DNA from: Onishia taeanensis | GTDB lineage: Bacteria; Pseudomonadota; Gammaproteobacteria; Pseudomonadales; Halomonadaceae | Length of the DNA stretch: 64,000 nt | Assembly: GCF_003268885.1 (NCBI RefSeq) | Contig: NZ_QLSX01000004.1 | Location: forward strand, 186,001 to 250,000 | Direction: 5' to 3' | Translations under genes and position numbers: made by a program | Part shown: positions 53,872 to 64,000 of the stretch, piece after piece | Layout: every line of letters begins with the position of its first letter | Position numbering within the stretch: position 1 is the stretch's first letter | The notes under the pieces: model-generated | Database searches by the model: none | What the model saw: the letters and a program-made list of their open reading frames with translations, nothing else | Told to the model about the DNA's origin: nothing

Positions 53872-53937
53872 GAGCGTTCTTCTTGTCATTGTCGGTTTGA
53901 ATTGCAGCCGGCTTGAATGTCGGCGCCCGGCCCGGGG

Positions 53938-54429
53938 TCAGTCGCCCCCCAGAGCCAGTCGCTGTGCGCGGGGGGCCAACTCGCGCAGGGCGCGGCGATA
54001 GACCTCTCGCTTGAAGGGCACCACTTGCCCCAGGGGATACCAGTAGCTCACCCATCGCCAACCATCGAACTCAGGCTTGGGGGTGGTATCCATGCAGACC
54101 CGACTGTCGGTACAGCGGATCCTCAGCAAAAACCACTTCTGTTTCTGGCCGATGCATACCGGCCGTGAATGGGTTCGTATCATGCGTCGTGGCAGACGGT
54201 AGCGCAGCCACCCTCGGGTACAGGCGAGCAGTTCGACATCGGCTTCGGTGAGGCCGATCTCTTCTTCCAGCTCCCGGTACAGGGCCTGTTGCGGTGTCTC
54301 GTTGGCCTGGATGCCTCCCTGGGGAAACTGCCACGCATTCTGTCCTACCCGACGCGCCCAAAGCAGCTGGCCCTCGTGGTTGGCAATGATAATGCCAACA
54401 TTGGGGCGAAAGCCGTCAGCGTCGATCAC
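53938..54429 (-). CDS. rppH: RNA pyrophosphohydrolase RppH
   Basis: RppH removes pyrophosphate from mRNA 5' ends and so starts RNase E decay. The 163-residue protein begins [17 protein letters not shown], as in E. coli, if translation starts at the GTG with AAGG eight bases upstream; ATG-based longer readings have no family support. The Nudix box is [20 protein letters not shown] followed by [23 protein letters not shown] is the RppH-specific C-terminal block. It precedes ptsP. Confidence 0.94.
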   Translation of the reverse strand: MIDADGFRPNVGIIIANHEGQLLWARRVGQNAWQFPQGGIQANETPQQALYRELEEEIGLTEADVELLACTRGWLRYRLPRRMIRTHSRPVCIGQKQKWFLLRIRCTDSRVCMDTTPKPEFDGWRWVSYWYPLGQVVPFKREVYRRALRELAPRAQRLALGGD

Positions 54430-54653
54430 GGACATCACCTTATGAATCCAATATTGAAGCCATTCTTCCACAAAGCTGGAAAGGGCATCAATACACTTCA
54501 CAGCGCCCGCCTGCAGCGGTGTTCAATGCCGAACCACTCTGCAATAATCCGCCTCTGATTCAGCTGCCTCCCGGCGACAGGTATATGCCCTGCGGCGCAA
54601 GCCCTTTTGGCGCAAACCCTGTCGTCCATCGCCAACACTACAAGGAGTGTGCC

Positions 54654-55307
54654 TTGAGCCTGGCCATCTTCGATCTCGACAACACCCTGATCGGCATCGA
54701 CAGCGATCATGCCTGGGGAGAGTTCCTGCTCGAACAGGGCGCAGTCGACCCGATTGCCTACCGGGAGGCCAACGAACGTTTCATGCGCGACTACGAGAAC
54801 GGCACGCTCGACATGCATGCCTTCCTTGAAGTCGCCCTCAAGCCGTTGGCCGAGAACACCCCCGAGCAACTGGCCGCCTGGCACCAGCAGTTCATGGCCA
54901 GCAAAATCGAGCCAGCCATACTGACGCGCGGCGAAGAACTAGTGGCACGCCACCGTACGCGGGGTGACACCCTGCTGATCATTACGGCAACCAATCGCTT
55001 CATCACCGGCCCCATCGCCGAGCGACTGGGTATCGATAACCTGATTGCCGTCGAGCCGGAAATTCACGACGGGCGCTACACCGGCCGTGTGACCGGCACA
55101 CCAAGCTATCGAGAAGGTAAGGTCGTGCGCCTTGAGCAGTGGCTCGAGGGGCGCGGCGTGACCATGGACGGCGCCTGGTTCTATAGCGACTCTCATAACG
55201 ATCTGCCGCTGCTGGAACAGGTCGACCATCCGGTGGCCGTCGACCCCGACCCCACGCTGCGCCAGCACGCCCTGGACCAGGGCTGGCGCCTCATCAGCCT
55301 GCGCTGA
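54654..55307 (+). CDS. HAD-superfamily phosphatase, SerB-like (HAD-IB)
   Basis: A 217-residue hydrolase with the aspartate nucleophile motif IFDLDNTLIGIDSD (motif I at residues 5-10), ITATNRF (motif II Thr), a Lys in SYREGKVVRL (motif III), and FYSDSHNDLPLLEQV (motif IV). It belongs to the group near phosphoserine phosphatases, which acts on small phosphate monoesters; the substrate is not determined. The start is TTG, preceded by AAGGAG at 6 bases; no ATG fits. In Pseudomonas the same gene also lies divergently next to rppH-ptsP. Confidence 0.88.
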   Translation: MSLAIFDLDNTLIGIDSDHAWGEFLLEQGAVDPIAYREANERFMRDYENGTLDMHAFLEVALKPLAENTPEQLAAWHQQFMASKIEPAILTRGEELVARHRTRGDTLLIITATNRFITGPIAERLGIDNLIAVEPEIHDGRYTGRVTGTPSYREGKVVRLEQWLEGRGVTMDGAWFYSDSHNDLPLLEQVDHPVAVDPDPTLRQHALDQGWRLISLR

Positions 55308-55847
55308 CTCCCCGGCGCCCCAAGGCGCGCCCTTCCGCTCACGTCCATACCGCCCTGCTCGGCCATGCTTCTCTCGGTGGCCAGATAGGGCGGCGCAAAC
55401 AAGGTCGGCAAGCCAGAGCAGCAATGAAGGGCAGCAAGCGCCCGCCCTGGGCCCAGCCGGCTACTGCCTCCCCTCACCCGCCCGACCTCCTTCAGTAACC
55501 TATCACCCTGCCGATAGCACGGACCGGCATGGCGTTTCGACAATTCATGGCTATGATGAATTTTATCCATTGGTGCAATGCAGCAAATATTGCCTGTCCT
55601 AAAAAGCCAGCAAGCCCCTGATTTTTATGCAATAAATTGCAAAACATGAACCCAAGGTATTCCTTATAGGGTTCCTCTTCAGCATAAAGTCGAGCTTTGG
55701 GATGGATTTTATTTGTCTGCGAAGTCGCTATAATGCGCTCAGATACTTCATGTCGACCCTGCAGGCGACAGCGCGTCGCCTGCAGGCTCAGGGCCTCCGA
55801 GACTGTCTCGGAGGGTTCGTCCCGCACCAAGACAAGCGAGAGACCCC
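55308..55847. other. 540-bp non-coding region with mqo promoter and structured leader
   Basis: The first 250 bases show nothing recognisable; 55550-55720 is distinctly AT-rich compared with neighbours. A -10 TATAAT (55729-55734) lies 114 bases before mqo with only a weak -35. The transcript would contain two adjacent hairpins (55758-55786 and 55794-55814) before the mqo ribosome binding site. No open frame in this stretch looks like a gene. Confidence 0.6.
55758..55814 (+). promoter_or_regulatory. Two adjacent hairpins in the mqo 5' leader
   Basis: Hairpin 1: CCTGCAGGCGAC (55758-55769) / GTCGCCTGCAGG (55775-55786), perfect 12-bp stem, 5-base loop. Hairpin 2: CCTCCGAGA (55794-55802) / TCTCGGAGG (55806-55814), 9-bp stem, 3-base loop. 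No T-run follows, so simple termination is unlikely; regulation of mRNA stability or protein binding is possible. Confidence 0.6.
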
Positions 55848-57242
55848 ATGACTACCCCGACCTACGATGTGCTGATTGTCGGAGGCGGCGTTTCCGGCAC
55901 CGCCCTGCTATATGAACTGGCCCGTTACACTGACCTCAAGGCCGTCGGTCTGGTCGAGAAGTACGATCATGTGGCGATCGTCAACTCCCATGGTCGCAAC
56001 AACAGCCAGACCATTCACTGTGGCGACATCGAAACCAATTACACCCTCGACAAGGCCAAAGTGACCAAGCGGACCGCCGGCATGGTGATCAATTTCGCCA
56101 CCAAGCTGACCCCGGTTAAGCGCGACAAGGTCGTCTACAAGTATCCGAAGATGGTGCTGGGCGTGGGCGACCGCGAAGTCGACTTCCTGCGCAACCGCTT
56201 CACCAAGTTCTCCGAACTCTTCCCCAACATGAGGCTGCTCGAGCGCGACGACATCGCCGAGCTCGAGCCCAAGCTGGTGGAAGGCCGTCGCCCGGAAGAG
56301 CCGATCGTGGCCATGGGCTCTACCGGCGAATATACCGCGGTCAACTACACCACCCTTTCCGAAGCCTTCGTTGAAGAAGGCCAGAAGGCCGCCGACGAGA
56401 AGGGCATGGACTTCGACGTGCACCTCTCGACCGCCGTCGAGAAGGTCCATCAGGAAGGGGATCTCTTCAAGATAGAGACGCCCAACAAGGGCACCCTCAC
56501 GGCCCGCTACGTGGTGGTAAGCGCCGGCGGCCACTCGCTATTGTTCGCCCATCAGATGGGCTATGGCCTGGACAAGTCCTGCCTGCCGATGGCCGGCTCC
56601 TTCTACTTCACGCCCAAGGTGCTCAACGGCAAGGTCTACACCGTCCAGAACGAGAACCTGCCCTTCGCCGCCGTGCACGGCGACCCGGATGTACTGGTCG
56701 AGAACAAGACCCGCTTCGGCCCTACCGCCCTGATGCTGCCGCTGCTCGAGCGCTACAACGGCAAGACGTTCATCGAGTTTCTGAAGGTGCTGCGCCTGGA
56801 TCAGAACGTGGTCAAGGCTTTGTGGGACCTGCTCAAGGTGCGCGACATTCGCAACTACATCTTCAAGAACTTCATGTTCGAAGTGCCGGTGCTGCGCGAG
56901 CGCCTGTTCCTCAAGGACGTGAAGAAGATCGTGCCGAGCCTGACCGTCAAGGACGTCAGCTTCGCCAAGGGCTTCGGCGGCGTTCGCCCGCAGCTGATCG
57001 ACAAGGAAAAGCAGAAGCTGGTCATGGGCGAGGCCAAGATCAACCCGGGTACCGGCATCGTCTTCAACATGACACCGTCTCCCGGTGGCACCAGCTGCCT
57101 TGGCAACGCGGAGAAAGACATGTTCCTGGCTCAGGAATTCCTCGGCTTCAACATCGACACCGAGGCCTTCGAACGTGACCTGCTGACCGGCGAAGTGCCG
57201 TTGACTGAGCTGGAGCGCCCCGAGGCCACGTCGCTGATGTAA
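55848..57242 (+). CDS. mqo: FAD-dependent malate:quinone oxidoreductase (Helicobacter type)
   Basis: Membrane-associated enzyme that oxidises malate to oxaloacetate and reduces quinone. 464 residues, with the FAD-binding Rossmann motif DVLIVGGGVSGTALLYEL at the N-terminus, then NNSQTIHCGDIETNYTLDKA and the C-terminal FNMTPSPGGTSCLGNAEKDM. Strong resemblance over the whole length to the Helicobacter pylori Mqo rather than to the E. coli/Corynebacterium Mqo. GAGAG precedes the ATG. A long structured leader and a terminator flank it; transcribed alone. Confidence 0.87.
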   Translation: MTTPTYDVLIVGGGVSGTALLYELARYTDLKAVGLVEKYDHVAIVNSHGRNNSQTIHCGDIETNYTLDKAKVTKRTAGMVINFATKLTPVKRDKVVYKYPKMVLGVGDREVDFLRNRFTKFSELFPNMRLLERDDIAELEPKLVEGRRPEEPIVAMGSTGEYTAVNYTTLSEAFVEEGQKAADEKGMDFDVHLSTAVEKVHQEGDLFKIETPNKGTLTARYVVVSAGGHSLLFAHQMGYGLDKSCLPMAGSFYFTPKVLNGKVYTVQNENLPFAAVHGDPDVLVENKTRFGPTALMLPLLERYNGKTFIEFLKVLRLDQNVVKALWDLLKVRDIRNYIFKNFMFEVPVLRERLFLKDVKKIVPSLTVKDVSFAKGFGGVRPQLIDKEKQKLVMGEAKINPGTGIVFNMTPSPGGTSCLGNAEKDMFLAQEFLGFNIDTEAFERDLLTGEVPLTELERPEATSLM

Positions 57243-57303
57243 TCTCACTGTCCATGACACAAGGCCCAAGACATAAGGGCCGAGGATAGCAAGTCCAGAA
57301 CGC

Positions 57304-57334
57304 AAAACGCCCCGGTCATATGCCGGGGCGTTTT
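57304..57334 (+). terminator. Rho-independent terminator of mqo
   Basis: AAAACGCCCCGG (57304-57315) and CCGGGGCGTTTT (57323-57334) form a perfect 12-bp stem with a 7-base loop and T-run. Confidence 0.92.
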
Positions 57335-57480
57335 CGTTGGTGCTTGATTGTCAGCAACAGGTCTTATTCGGGACGCCTCACCTGCCATGAGTCGTGCGGC
57401 AGAGGCGCCTACACCTAGACGTCTCGATCAGGGTAAGGGCCAGGTCAGGGACTAGCTCATGACCCCATTTGGGACTGGCC

Positions 57481-57987
57481 TCAGGAACTCGTGACGCCGA
57501 TAGAGCACTGAGCCTCTGTGGGCGGCGAGTGTGCGGCGTGCAGGCGACCAATGAGTTGATCTTCCAGATCGAACCGTGATTCCAGGCCCCGGGCCAGGCG
57601 ATCCAACCAGGCCGGTAGGCGACTCAGATAGTAGTCGCAACGGCTTGGAGTTGCATAGTCGGCATCGAAGGACAGCACCAGCTCGGTGGACATCTCCAGA
57701 CGCTCGAGCAACTGGTCGGCAATGGTCAGCGCCTCGTCGTCGCTGAAGGCCTTGGCCTCCTCACGCAGTTGCGGGTAAATCTCGAAATGGCCAGCGCTGA
57801 TGTAGTCCATGAGCAGCTCACTGAAGCCATCGATCTGCGCTTTTTCAACCGACTCGAGAGCATCGTCGCAGTCCTTTCTGAGAGCGACGAAGCTGTTCAG
57901 CATTACCCGACGCTCCTCGAGCCATCGATCGATCAGCCGATGAACTCCCCCCCAGCGCTCCAATGCGGTTTGGCAATCTTCCAGCAT
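57481..57987 (-). CDS. rsd: Rsd/AlgQ anti-sigma-70 regulator
   Basis: A 168-residue helical protein starting MLEDCQTALERWGGVHRLID, close to AlgQ/Rsd, which bind region 4 of sigma-70 and favour alternative sigma factors in stationary phase. LIDRWLEERRVMLNSFVAL and CDYYLSRLPAWLDRLARGLE are further family blocks. GGGAGG precedes the ATG. dsbB lies upstream in the same direction, as in Pseudomonas. Confidence 0.88.
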   Translation of the reverse strand: MLEDCQTALERWGGVHRLIDRWLEERRVMLNSFVALRKDCDDALESVEKAQIDGFSELLMDYISAGHFEIYPQLREEAKAFSDDEALTIADQLLERLEMSTELVLSFDADYATPSRCDYYLSRLPAWLDRLARGLESRFDLEDQLIGRLHAAHSPPTEAQCSIGVTSS

Positions 57988-58126
57988 AGTGGCCTCCCAA
58001 GCCCGGGCTCTATGCCCACTGACGTAACTCCGTTGTGAGCAAGACTCCGCTTCCGTGGATGGCCTGTCAATGCAAAGATGCCGCCTCTGTTGATCCAGAA
58101 CAACACTTAGTCAACGCACGAGCGTT

Positions 58127-58657
58127 TCAAGCAGTCACTTGACGACGACGCCCGCTCAAGGCAGCGCGCAGCATGCCCAGCGGCGCCAGTGCCAGCACCA
58201 GAAAGCCGATCAGGGTCCAACCCGGCAACGACAGGCCAAGCAGGCGTCCGCCGACTTCCGCACACTCTCCGGAGCCTACCAGCACCATGCTCAACACCTT
58301 CTGGAGCGGCAGAATCTCCAGCATGTAATCAAGCCCCGGGCCACAGCTCGGCACCTCGCTGGGCGGCAGCGACTGGAGCCATAGGTGGCGGCCGGCAAGC
58401 CCTATCCCAGCCGCCACCGTGACGAGCCCCAGTAGCCCGTAGACGACTCCTCCCCATCCACGGGGCCCATGCAGCGCGGCCAGGGCAAGCACCAGAGCAG
58501 TGGCCAGCACCGCGACACGCTGGAAGATGCACAGCGGACAGGGCTCAAGCCCCATGGCGTGCTCAAGGAACAGCGCAACGCCCATCATCAGCACACAGAA
58601 ACCCAGTCCTGCCAACGCAAAGCGTCGCGGCGTCCACACCTCGAGAGATCGCATCAT
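58127..58657 (-). CDS. dsbB: Disulfide bond oxidoreductase DsbB
   Basis: DsbB reoxidises DsbA and passes electrons to quinone. The 176 residues hold four membrane helices and two periplasmic Cys pairs: C40-P-L-C43 after the first helix, and C105/C132 in the second loop (SEVPSCGPGLDYM; GSGECAEVGG). The C40-C43 block is followed by IFQRVAVL, typical of the family. AAGGA precedes an ATG ATG doublet. Confidence 0.94.
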   Translation of the reverse strand: MMRSLEVWTPRRFALAGLGFCVLMMGVALFLEHAMGLEPCPLCIFQRVAVLATALVLALAALHGPRGWGGVVYGLLGLVTVAAGIGLAGRHLWLQSLPPSEVPSCGPGLDYMLEILPLQKVLSMVLVGSGECAEVGGRLLGLSLPGWTLIGFLVLALAPLGMLRAALSGRRRQVTA

Positions 58658-58710
58658 GCGGAAAACATCCTTAAAGAGAATCAGAGACTAAGGACCTCGC
58701 CCGCTCTACA

Positions 58711-58734
58711 TGGCGAGATGGCGAGATGGCGAGG
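58711..58734. repeat. 8-bp tandem repeat, three copies
   Basis: TGGCGAGA twice and TGGCGAGG once in tandem, in the dsbB-gshA gap just downstream of the gshA stop. Confidence 0.8.
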
Positions 58735-58746
58735 CCCGGCCAGGGT

Positions 58747-60363
58747 TCAGGCCTCGCCGATGGGACGAGGTTCCCGCGCCCGGGCGAAATAGTGAGCCAG
58801 AAAGTCGTCGAAGTTCTCCACGTCAGCTGCCTCGATGTCGCCCTGCTGCTGCAGGGAGGTCTCGCGAAGCTCTTCAAGCAGCGCATCACGGGCGCGATCC
58901 ATCGGCTCGGCGCGCCAGGCCTCAGCCTGCTCCCTGGCAAGCGCCAGGGTCGCCTCGACGAAGTCTTCGTCGTTGTCGCGCAGTCGAGCCGCCAACTGCC
59001 CGGAAGGCGTCAAGCGCGGGTCATCGAGACGCGGTTCCAGTGCGTTCAGCGCCTGGGCATGTGCTTCGCCACCTTCGATGATATCGAGCAATTCGGCCAC
59101 GCCCCTGAGCTCCGAGAAGATCGTGTGGCCGCGCTCGGCAAGACGCTGAGACTGGCCGTCGATGGTCAGGCACAGCTCGGGGTCACGGCCGCGCTCGACA
59201 ACGAGCCGGCGATTGTCGTCGAGCCGATCGCACTCCTCATCGGAAATCCACGGGCTTTCAGTAAGCAGGCACCACAGCAGGAAGGTATCGAGGAAGCGCA
59301 TCTGCGTCTCGTCCAGGCCCAGCGCCATGAAGGGGTTGAGGTCGAGACAGCGCACCTCGATGTACTCGACGCCACGCGCCTCCAGGGCCTGGGTCGGGGT
59401 CTCGTCGTGGCGCGCCACCCGCTTAGGGCGAATGTCGCTGTAGTACTCATTTTCGATCTGCAGGATATTGGCATTCAGCTGCCGCCATTCCCCGTCTTCC
59501 TTGACGCCCTTCTCCTGATAGGCCGGCCAGGGGGTCGAGATGGCATGGCGAAGCGTGCCGACATAGTTCGACAGCGAGTTGAAGCAGATTTTGAGCTGCT
59601 CCTGCACCTTATTCTGGTAACCCAGATCGGACATGCGAAGCGTCGTGGCATAGTCGGACAACAGCGTATGGCGGCCATGACGGTGGAGCTTGTCGGAGGC
59701 AAGCCGGCCCTCGAGGAAGCTCTCATCGATGGCAGGCGACGCACCGAACAGATACATCAAGAGCCAGCTATTGCGACGGAAATGCCGGATCAGCCCGAAA
59801 TAACGCAGCGACCGATAATCACCCTCGGTGTCACGACCCGCCTGGCGGTCGAGTTCCTTGAGCAGCGGCCAGAGGTTGTCCGGCACCGAGACGTTATAGT
59901 GCAGTCCGGCGATGGCCTGCATGATGCGCCCATAGCGCACATCCAAGCCCTTGCGATAGACATGCTTCATGGTGCCGACGTTGGAGTCACCATAGTCAGC
60001 GATTGGCACACTATCGTTGCCATTGAGCCGTGAGGGCATACTGGCTGGCCAGATTAGCTCTTCGCCCAGATAGCGATAGCTATAGCGATGCAAGTCACCA
60101 AGAAACGCCAGTGCATCCGCCGGCCGACAATGCACCGGTGTGATGTACTCGAGCAGCGCCTCGGAGTAATCGGTGGTGATGTACGGATGCGTCAGCTTCG
60201 ACCCCAGGCGACGGGGATGTGGCGTCGCGGCAATCATGCCGTGGGCATCGGCGCGCAGGCCCTCTTTCTCGATACCACGACGCAGTCGGCCGATCAGCCC
60301 TTTGCGGGCAGGCCCCTTGAGACGGGAGAGGACGGTGGCGAGTTGCTCGGACAAGGTGAACAC
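58747..60363 (-). CDS. gshA: Glutamate-cysteine ligase
   Basis: GshA makes gamma-glutamylcysteine, the first step of glutathione synthesis. 538 residues of the E. coli type: RRGIEKEGLRAD (ATP/Mg site), LTHPYITTDYSEALLEYITP, HRYSYRYLGEELIWPASMPS, FNSLSNYVGTLRHAIS and YIEVRCLDLNPF. Translation starts at GTG with only a weak purine stretch before it. The C-terminal end is Glu-rich. Separate from neighbours by gaps of about 90 and 160 bp. Confidence 0.95.
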   Translation of the reverse strand: MFTLSEQLATVLSRLKGPARKGLIGRLRRGIEKEGLRADAHGMIAATPHPRRLGSKLTHPYITTDYSEALLEYITPVHCRPADALAFLGDLHRYSYRYLGEELIWPASMPSRLNGNDSVPIADYGDSNVGTMKHVYRKGLDVRYGRIMQAIAGLHYNVSVPDNLWPLLKELDRQAGRDTEGDYRSLRYFGLIRHFRRNSWLLMYLFGASPAIDESFLEGRLASDKLHRHGRHTLLSDYATTLRMSDLGYQNKVQEQLKICFNSLSNYVGTLRHAISTPWPAYQEKGVKEDGEWRQLNANILQIENEYYSDIRPKRVARHDETPTQALEARGVEYIEVRCLDLNPFMALGLDETQMRFLDTFLLWCLLTESPWISDEECDRLDDNRRLVVERGRDPELCLTIDGQSQRLAERGHTIFSELRGVAELLDIIEGGEAHAQALNALEPRLDDPRLTPSGQLAARLRDNDEDFVEATLALAREQAEAWRAEPMDRARDALLEELRETSLQQQGDIEAADVENFDDFLAHYFARAREPRPIGEA

Positions 60364-60526
60364 CCCATGTCATGGAAGGGCGGGGCCAGGCCCCTCTCTT
60401 CGCTCTTGAAAACGGGGCGAGCGCCATAGTCGTGACGCTCGCACGAAACGGGTTCCCACAATCGGGATCTCAAACAAATAATTATGCGGCCTCGACGGCG
60501 GCTTTCAAGGCGCCGTCAGCAGGCCA

Positions 60527-62890
<2,364 letters not shown>

Positions 62891-63107
62891 GGAGTCCTTG
62901 ACGTTCGACCGACGAAAGATCGCGACAAGGTACCATAAACGCTTGGACATCGCTGGTATCCCAGCAGCGCCCCAAGTCGCCCGTCTCCGTGTGGCACCTG
63001 TCGGCGCAAGCTGTCCTCAAGGCGGCTCGGCGCCGGCCGATAAGAAGACCATGTGGACCTGACTTTCCACATGCCCCTTCCTCTGTCGGCTCAGGATACA
63101 AAAGCCC

Positions 63108-64000
63108 ATGTTAGAGCAATTAAATAAGATAAGCGTTAAATACGCTATTGCCTTCATCGGCGTGGCACTGTCGTTGATCGCCGTCGTCACGGTCGACTTC
63201 CTCCTGGTCAATACCGTCAAGGAACGAATGACCGAATTCAGCAGCACCTTTAACAACGCAACATCCAATGTTCTCAATGCCGACCGCGACCTCTATCAAG
63301 CGCATGTCGCCATCCTGGAATACCTGGGCGAGGAGCCGGGCACCCCTTCAGCCAAGGCCCAGCTCGACGATTATCGCGAAAATGCCCAGCAGGCCTATGA
63401 CAGGATGCAGAACTTCCAGCAACTGCTGGCCAACTACCCCAGTATCATCGCCAAGCTGAATGGATTCGAGCAGCTCTATACCGACTGGCGCAGTCAGAGT
63501 GACCAGGTCATTTCCCTGCACGACAACGGCCGACGGGATGATGCAGAGACCCACTTCGAAGGTCCCATGAGTCAGGCCTTTGGCGCCCTACGCAACGTCT
63601 ATGATATCGGGGGCGAGGCAGTCGCCGACAAGACCCAAGCGCTTGAAGCGGCCACCCTCGAGAAGGTCCAAGCTCAGCAATATGCGGTCACTCTATTTAC
63701 ATTGGTGGTGGCCATCGTCGCCATCGCCATCGCCCTGGGGGGACCACTGATGATGTCCAGGGCGATCCGCCAGATCACACATCGCATCAAAGAGATTGCC
63801 GAAGGCGATGGCGACCTGACCGCGCGCATCCAGTCAAAGCGCAGAGACGAAATTGGCGAACTCGCCTCTCAATTCAATGTCTTCGTTACGCGCATCGACC
63901 GGACCCTACAAGCTGTTCGCGCCAGCACCCATAGCGTACAACATGCCTCCGATGAGATCGCCAAGGGCAGCCAGGATCTGGCCTCGCGCAGCCAGCAAGC
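63108..64000 (+). CDS. Methyl-accepting chemotaxis protein, N-terminal part (runs off the window)
   Basis: The first 297 codons of a chemoreceptor. Membrane helix 1 (about 13-35), a periplasmic four-helix-bundle sensor (36-188: NADRDLYQAHVAILEYLGEE, HDNGRRDDAETHFEGPMSQA), membrane helix 2 (about 192-214), and a HAMP domain (KEIAEGDGDLTARIQSKRRD, EIGELASQFNVFV). The signalling tip lies beyond the edge. The sensor domain belongs to the 4HB_MCP type; ligand unknown. Start ATG has only a distant AGGA. Divergent from tex. Confidence 0.9.
   Translation, partial: MLEQLNKISVKYAIAFIGVALSLIAVVTVDFLLVNTVKERMTEFSSTFNNATSNVLNADRDLYQAHVAILEYLGEEPGTPSAKAQLDDYRENAQQAYDRMQNFQQLLANYPSIIAKLNGFEQLYTDWRSQSDQVISLHDNGRRDDAETHFEGPMSQAFGALRNVYDIGGEAVADKTQALEAATLEKVQAQQYAVTLFTLVVAIVAIAIALGGPLMMSRAIRQITHRIKEIAEGDGDLTARIQSKRRDEIGELASQFNVFVTRIDRTLQAVRASTHSVQHASDEIAKGSQDLASRSQQ

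Noticed and set aside
55492-55830. 112-codon open frame on the minus strand in the mqo leader
   Set aside because: Covers the promoter and both hairpins, has no ribosome binding site and no recognisable domain.
60494-60517. GACGGCG/CGCCGTC stem upstream of the tex stop region
   Set aside because: Short stem, 10-base loop, no T-run; at chance level in GC-rich DNA.

Overview
The window looks like a chromosomal segment of a GC-rich gammaproteobacterium, most likely a Halomonas-type (Halomonadaceae) halophile. This is inferred from three things. Housekeeping gene order resembles Pseudomonas and Halomonas (lgt-thyA-folA near ptsP-rppH-HAD hydrolase, rsd next to dsbB, narKGHJI followed by a PpiC-type isomerase). 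The porin is acidic. The malate:quinone oxidoreductase is of the Helicobacter type. No sequence search was run, so the genus is an inference. I see no prophage, insertion sequence, integrase, CRISPR array or rRNA.

Layout. 0-4.6 kb: 5' end of parE, yqiA, pgi, and divergently cmoA-cmoB. 4.6-26.3 kb: a nitrate-respiration and nitric-oxide region. It holds a narK(fused)-narG-narH-narJ-narI-ppiC operon, divergent narX-narL, a solitary sdhB-type gene, a SirB2-like membrane protein, nnrS, a single-domain globin fused at its 3' end to a decayed hmp fragment, an LTA-synthase-like sulfatase, intact hmp, and norR/fhpR. 26.3-34 kb: cysND, nudF-yqiB-cpdA, a PhoD-like phosphatase, a TPR protein. 34-39.8 kb: greB, cmoM-rsmC-SIMPL, and a large LOV-PAS-GGDEF-EAL protein. 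39.8-46.5 kb: tRNA-Arg(CCT), a small Cys-rich protein, a sensor diguanylate cyclase, a secreted two-repeat protein, a porin, a coiled-coil ProQ-like protein. 46.6-55.3 kb: folA, thyA, lgt, a degenerate hybrid kinase, a TANGO2-like protein, ptsP, rppH, a HAD phosphatase. 55.8-64 kb: mqo with a structured leader, rsd, dsbB, gshA, tex, and the 5' part of a chemoreceptor gene.

How it works together. NarK imports nitrate and NarGHI reduces it at the membrane, with NarJ and probably the PpiC protein assisting maturation. NarXL senses nitrate. The narK/narX intergenic region carries a perfect FNR/ANR site for narK, a 6-bp-spaced FNR-like site exactly 32 bp from a consensus -10 for narX, and NarL-type heptamers. 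Nitric oxide from nitrite is handled by Hmp, the globin and NnrS. NorR is a sigma-54 activator; a -24/-12 promoter precedes hmp, and a long palindrome containing two GT-N7-AC NorR half-sites overlaps the norR promoter and ribosome binding site. cmoA, cmoB and cmoM together make the wobble base 5-carboxymethoxyuridine and its methyl ester.

Most interesting items: the complete blue-light LOV-GGDEF-EAL protein, the solitary sdhB beside the nitrate genes, the globin/hmp-relic junction, the compact NarX, the membrane-bound receiver protein with a dead kinase core, the FNR-like site with wrong spacing but perfect position, the double-hairpin mqo leader, and short tandem duplications at gene ends and in intergenic DNA.
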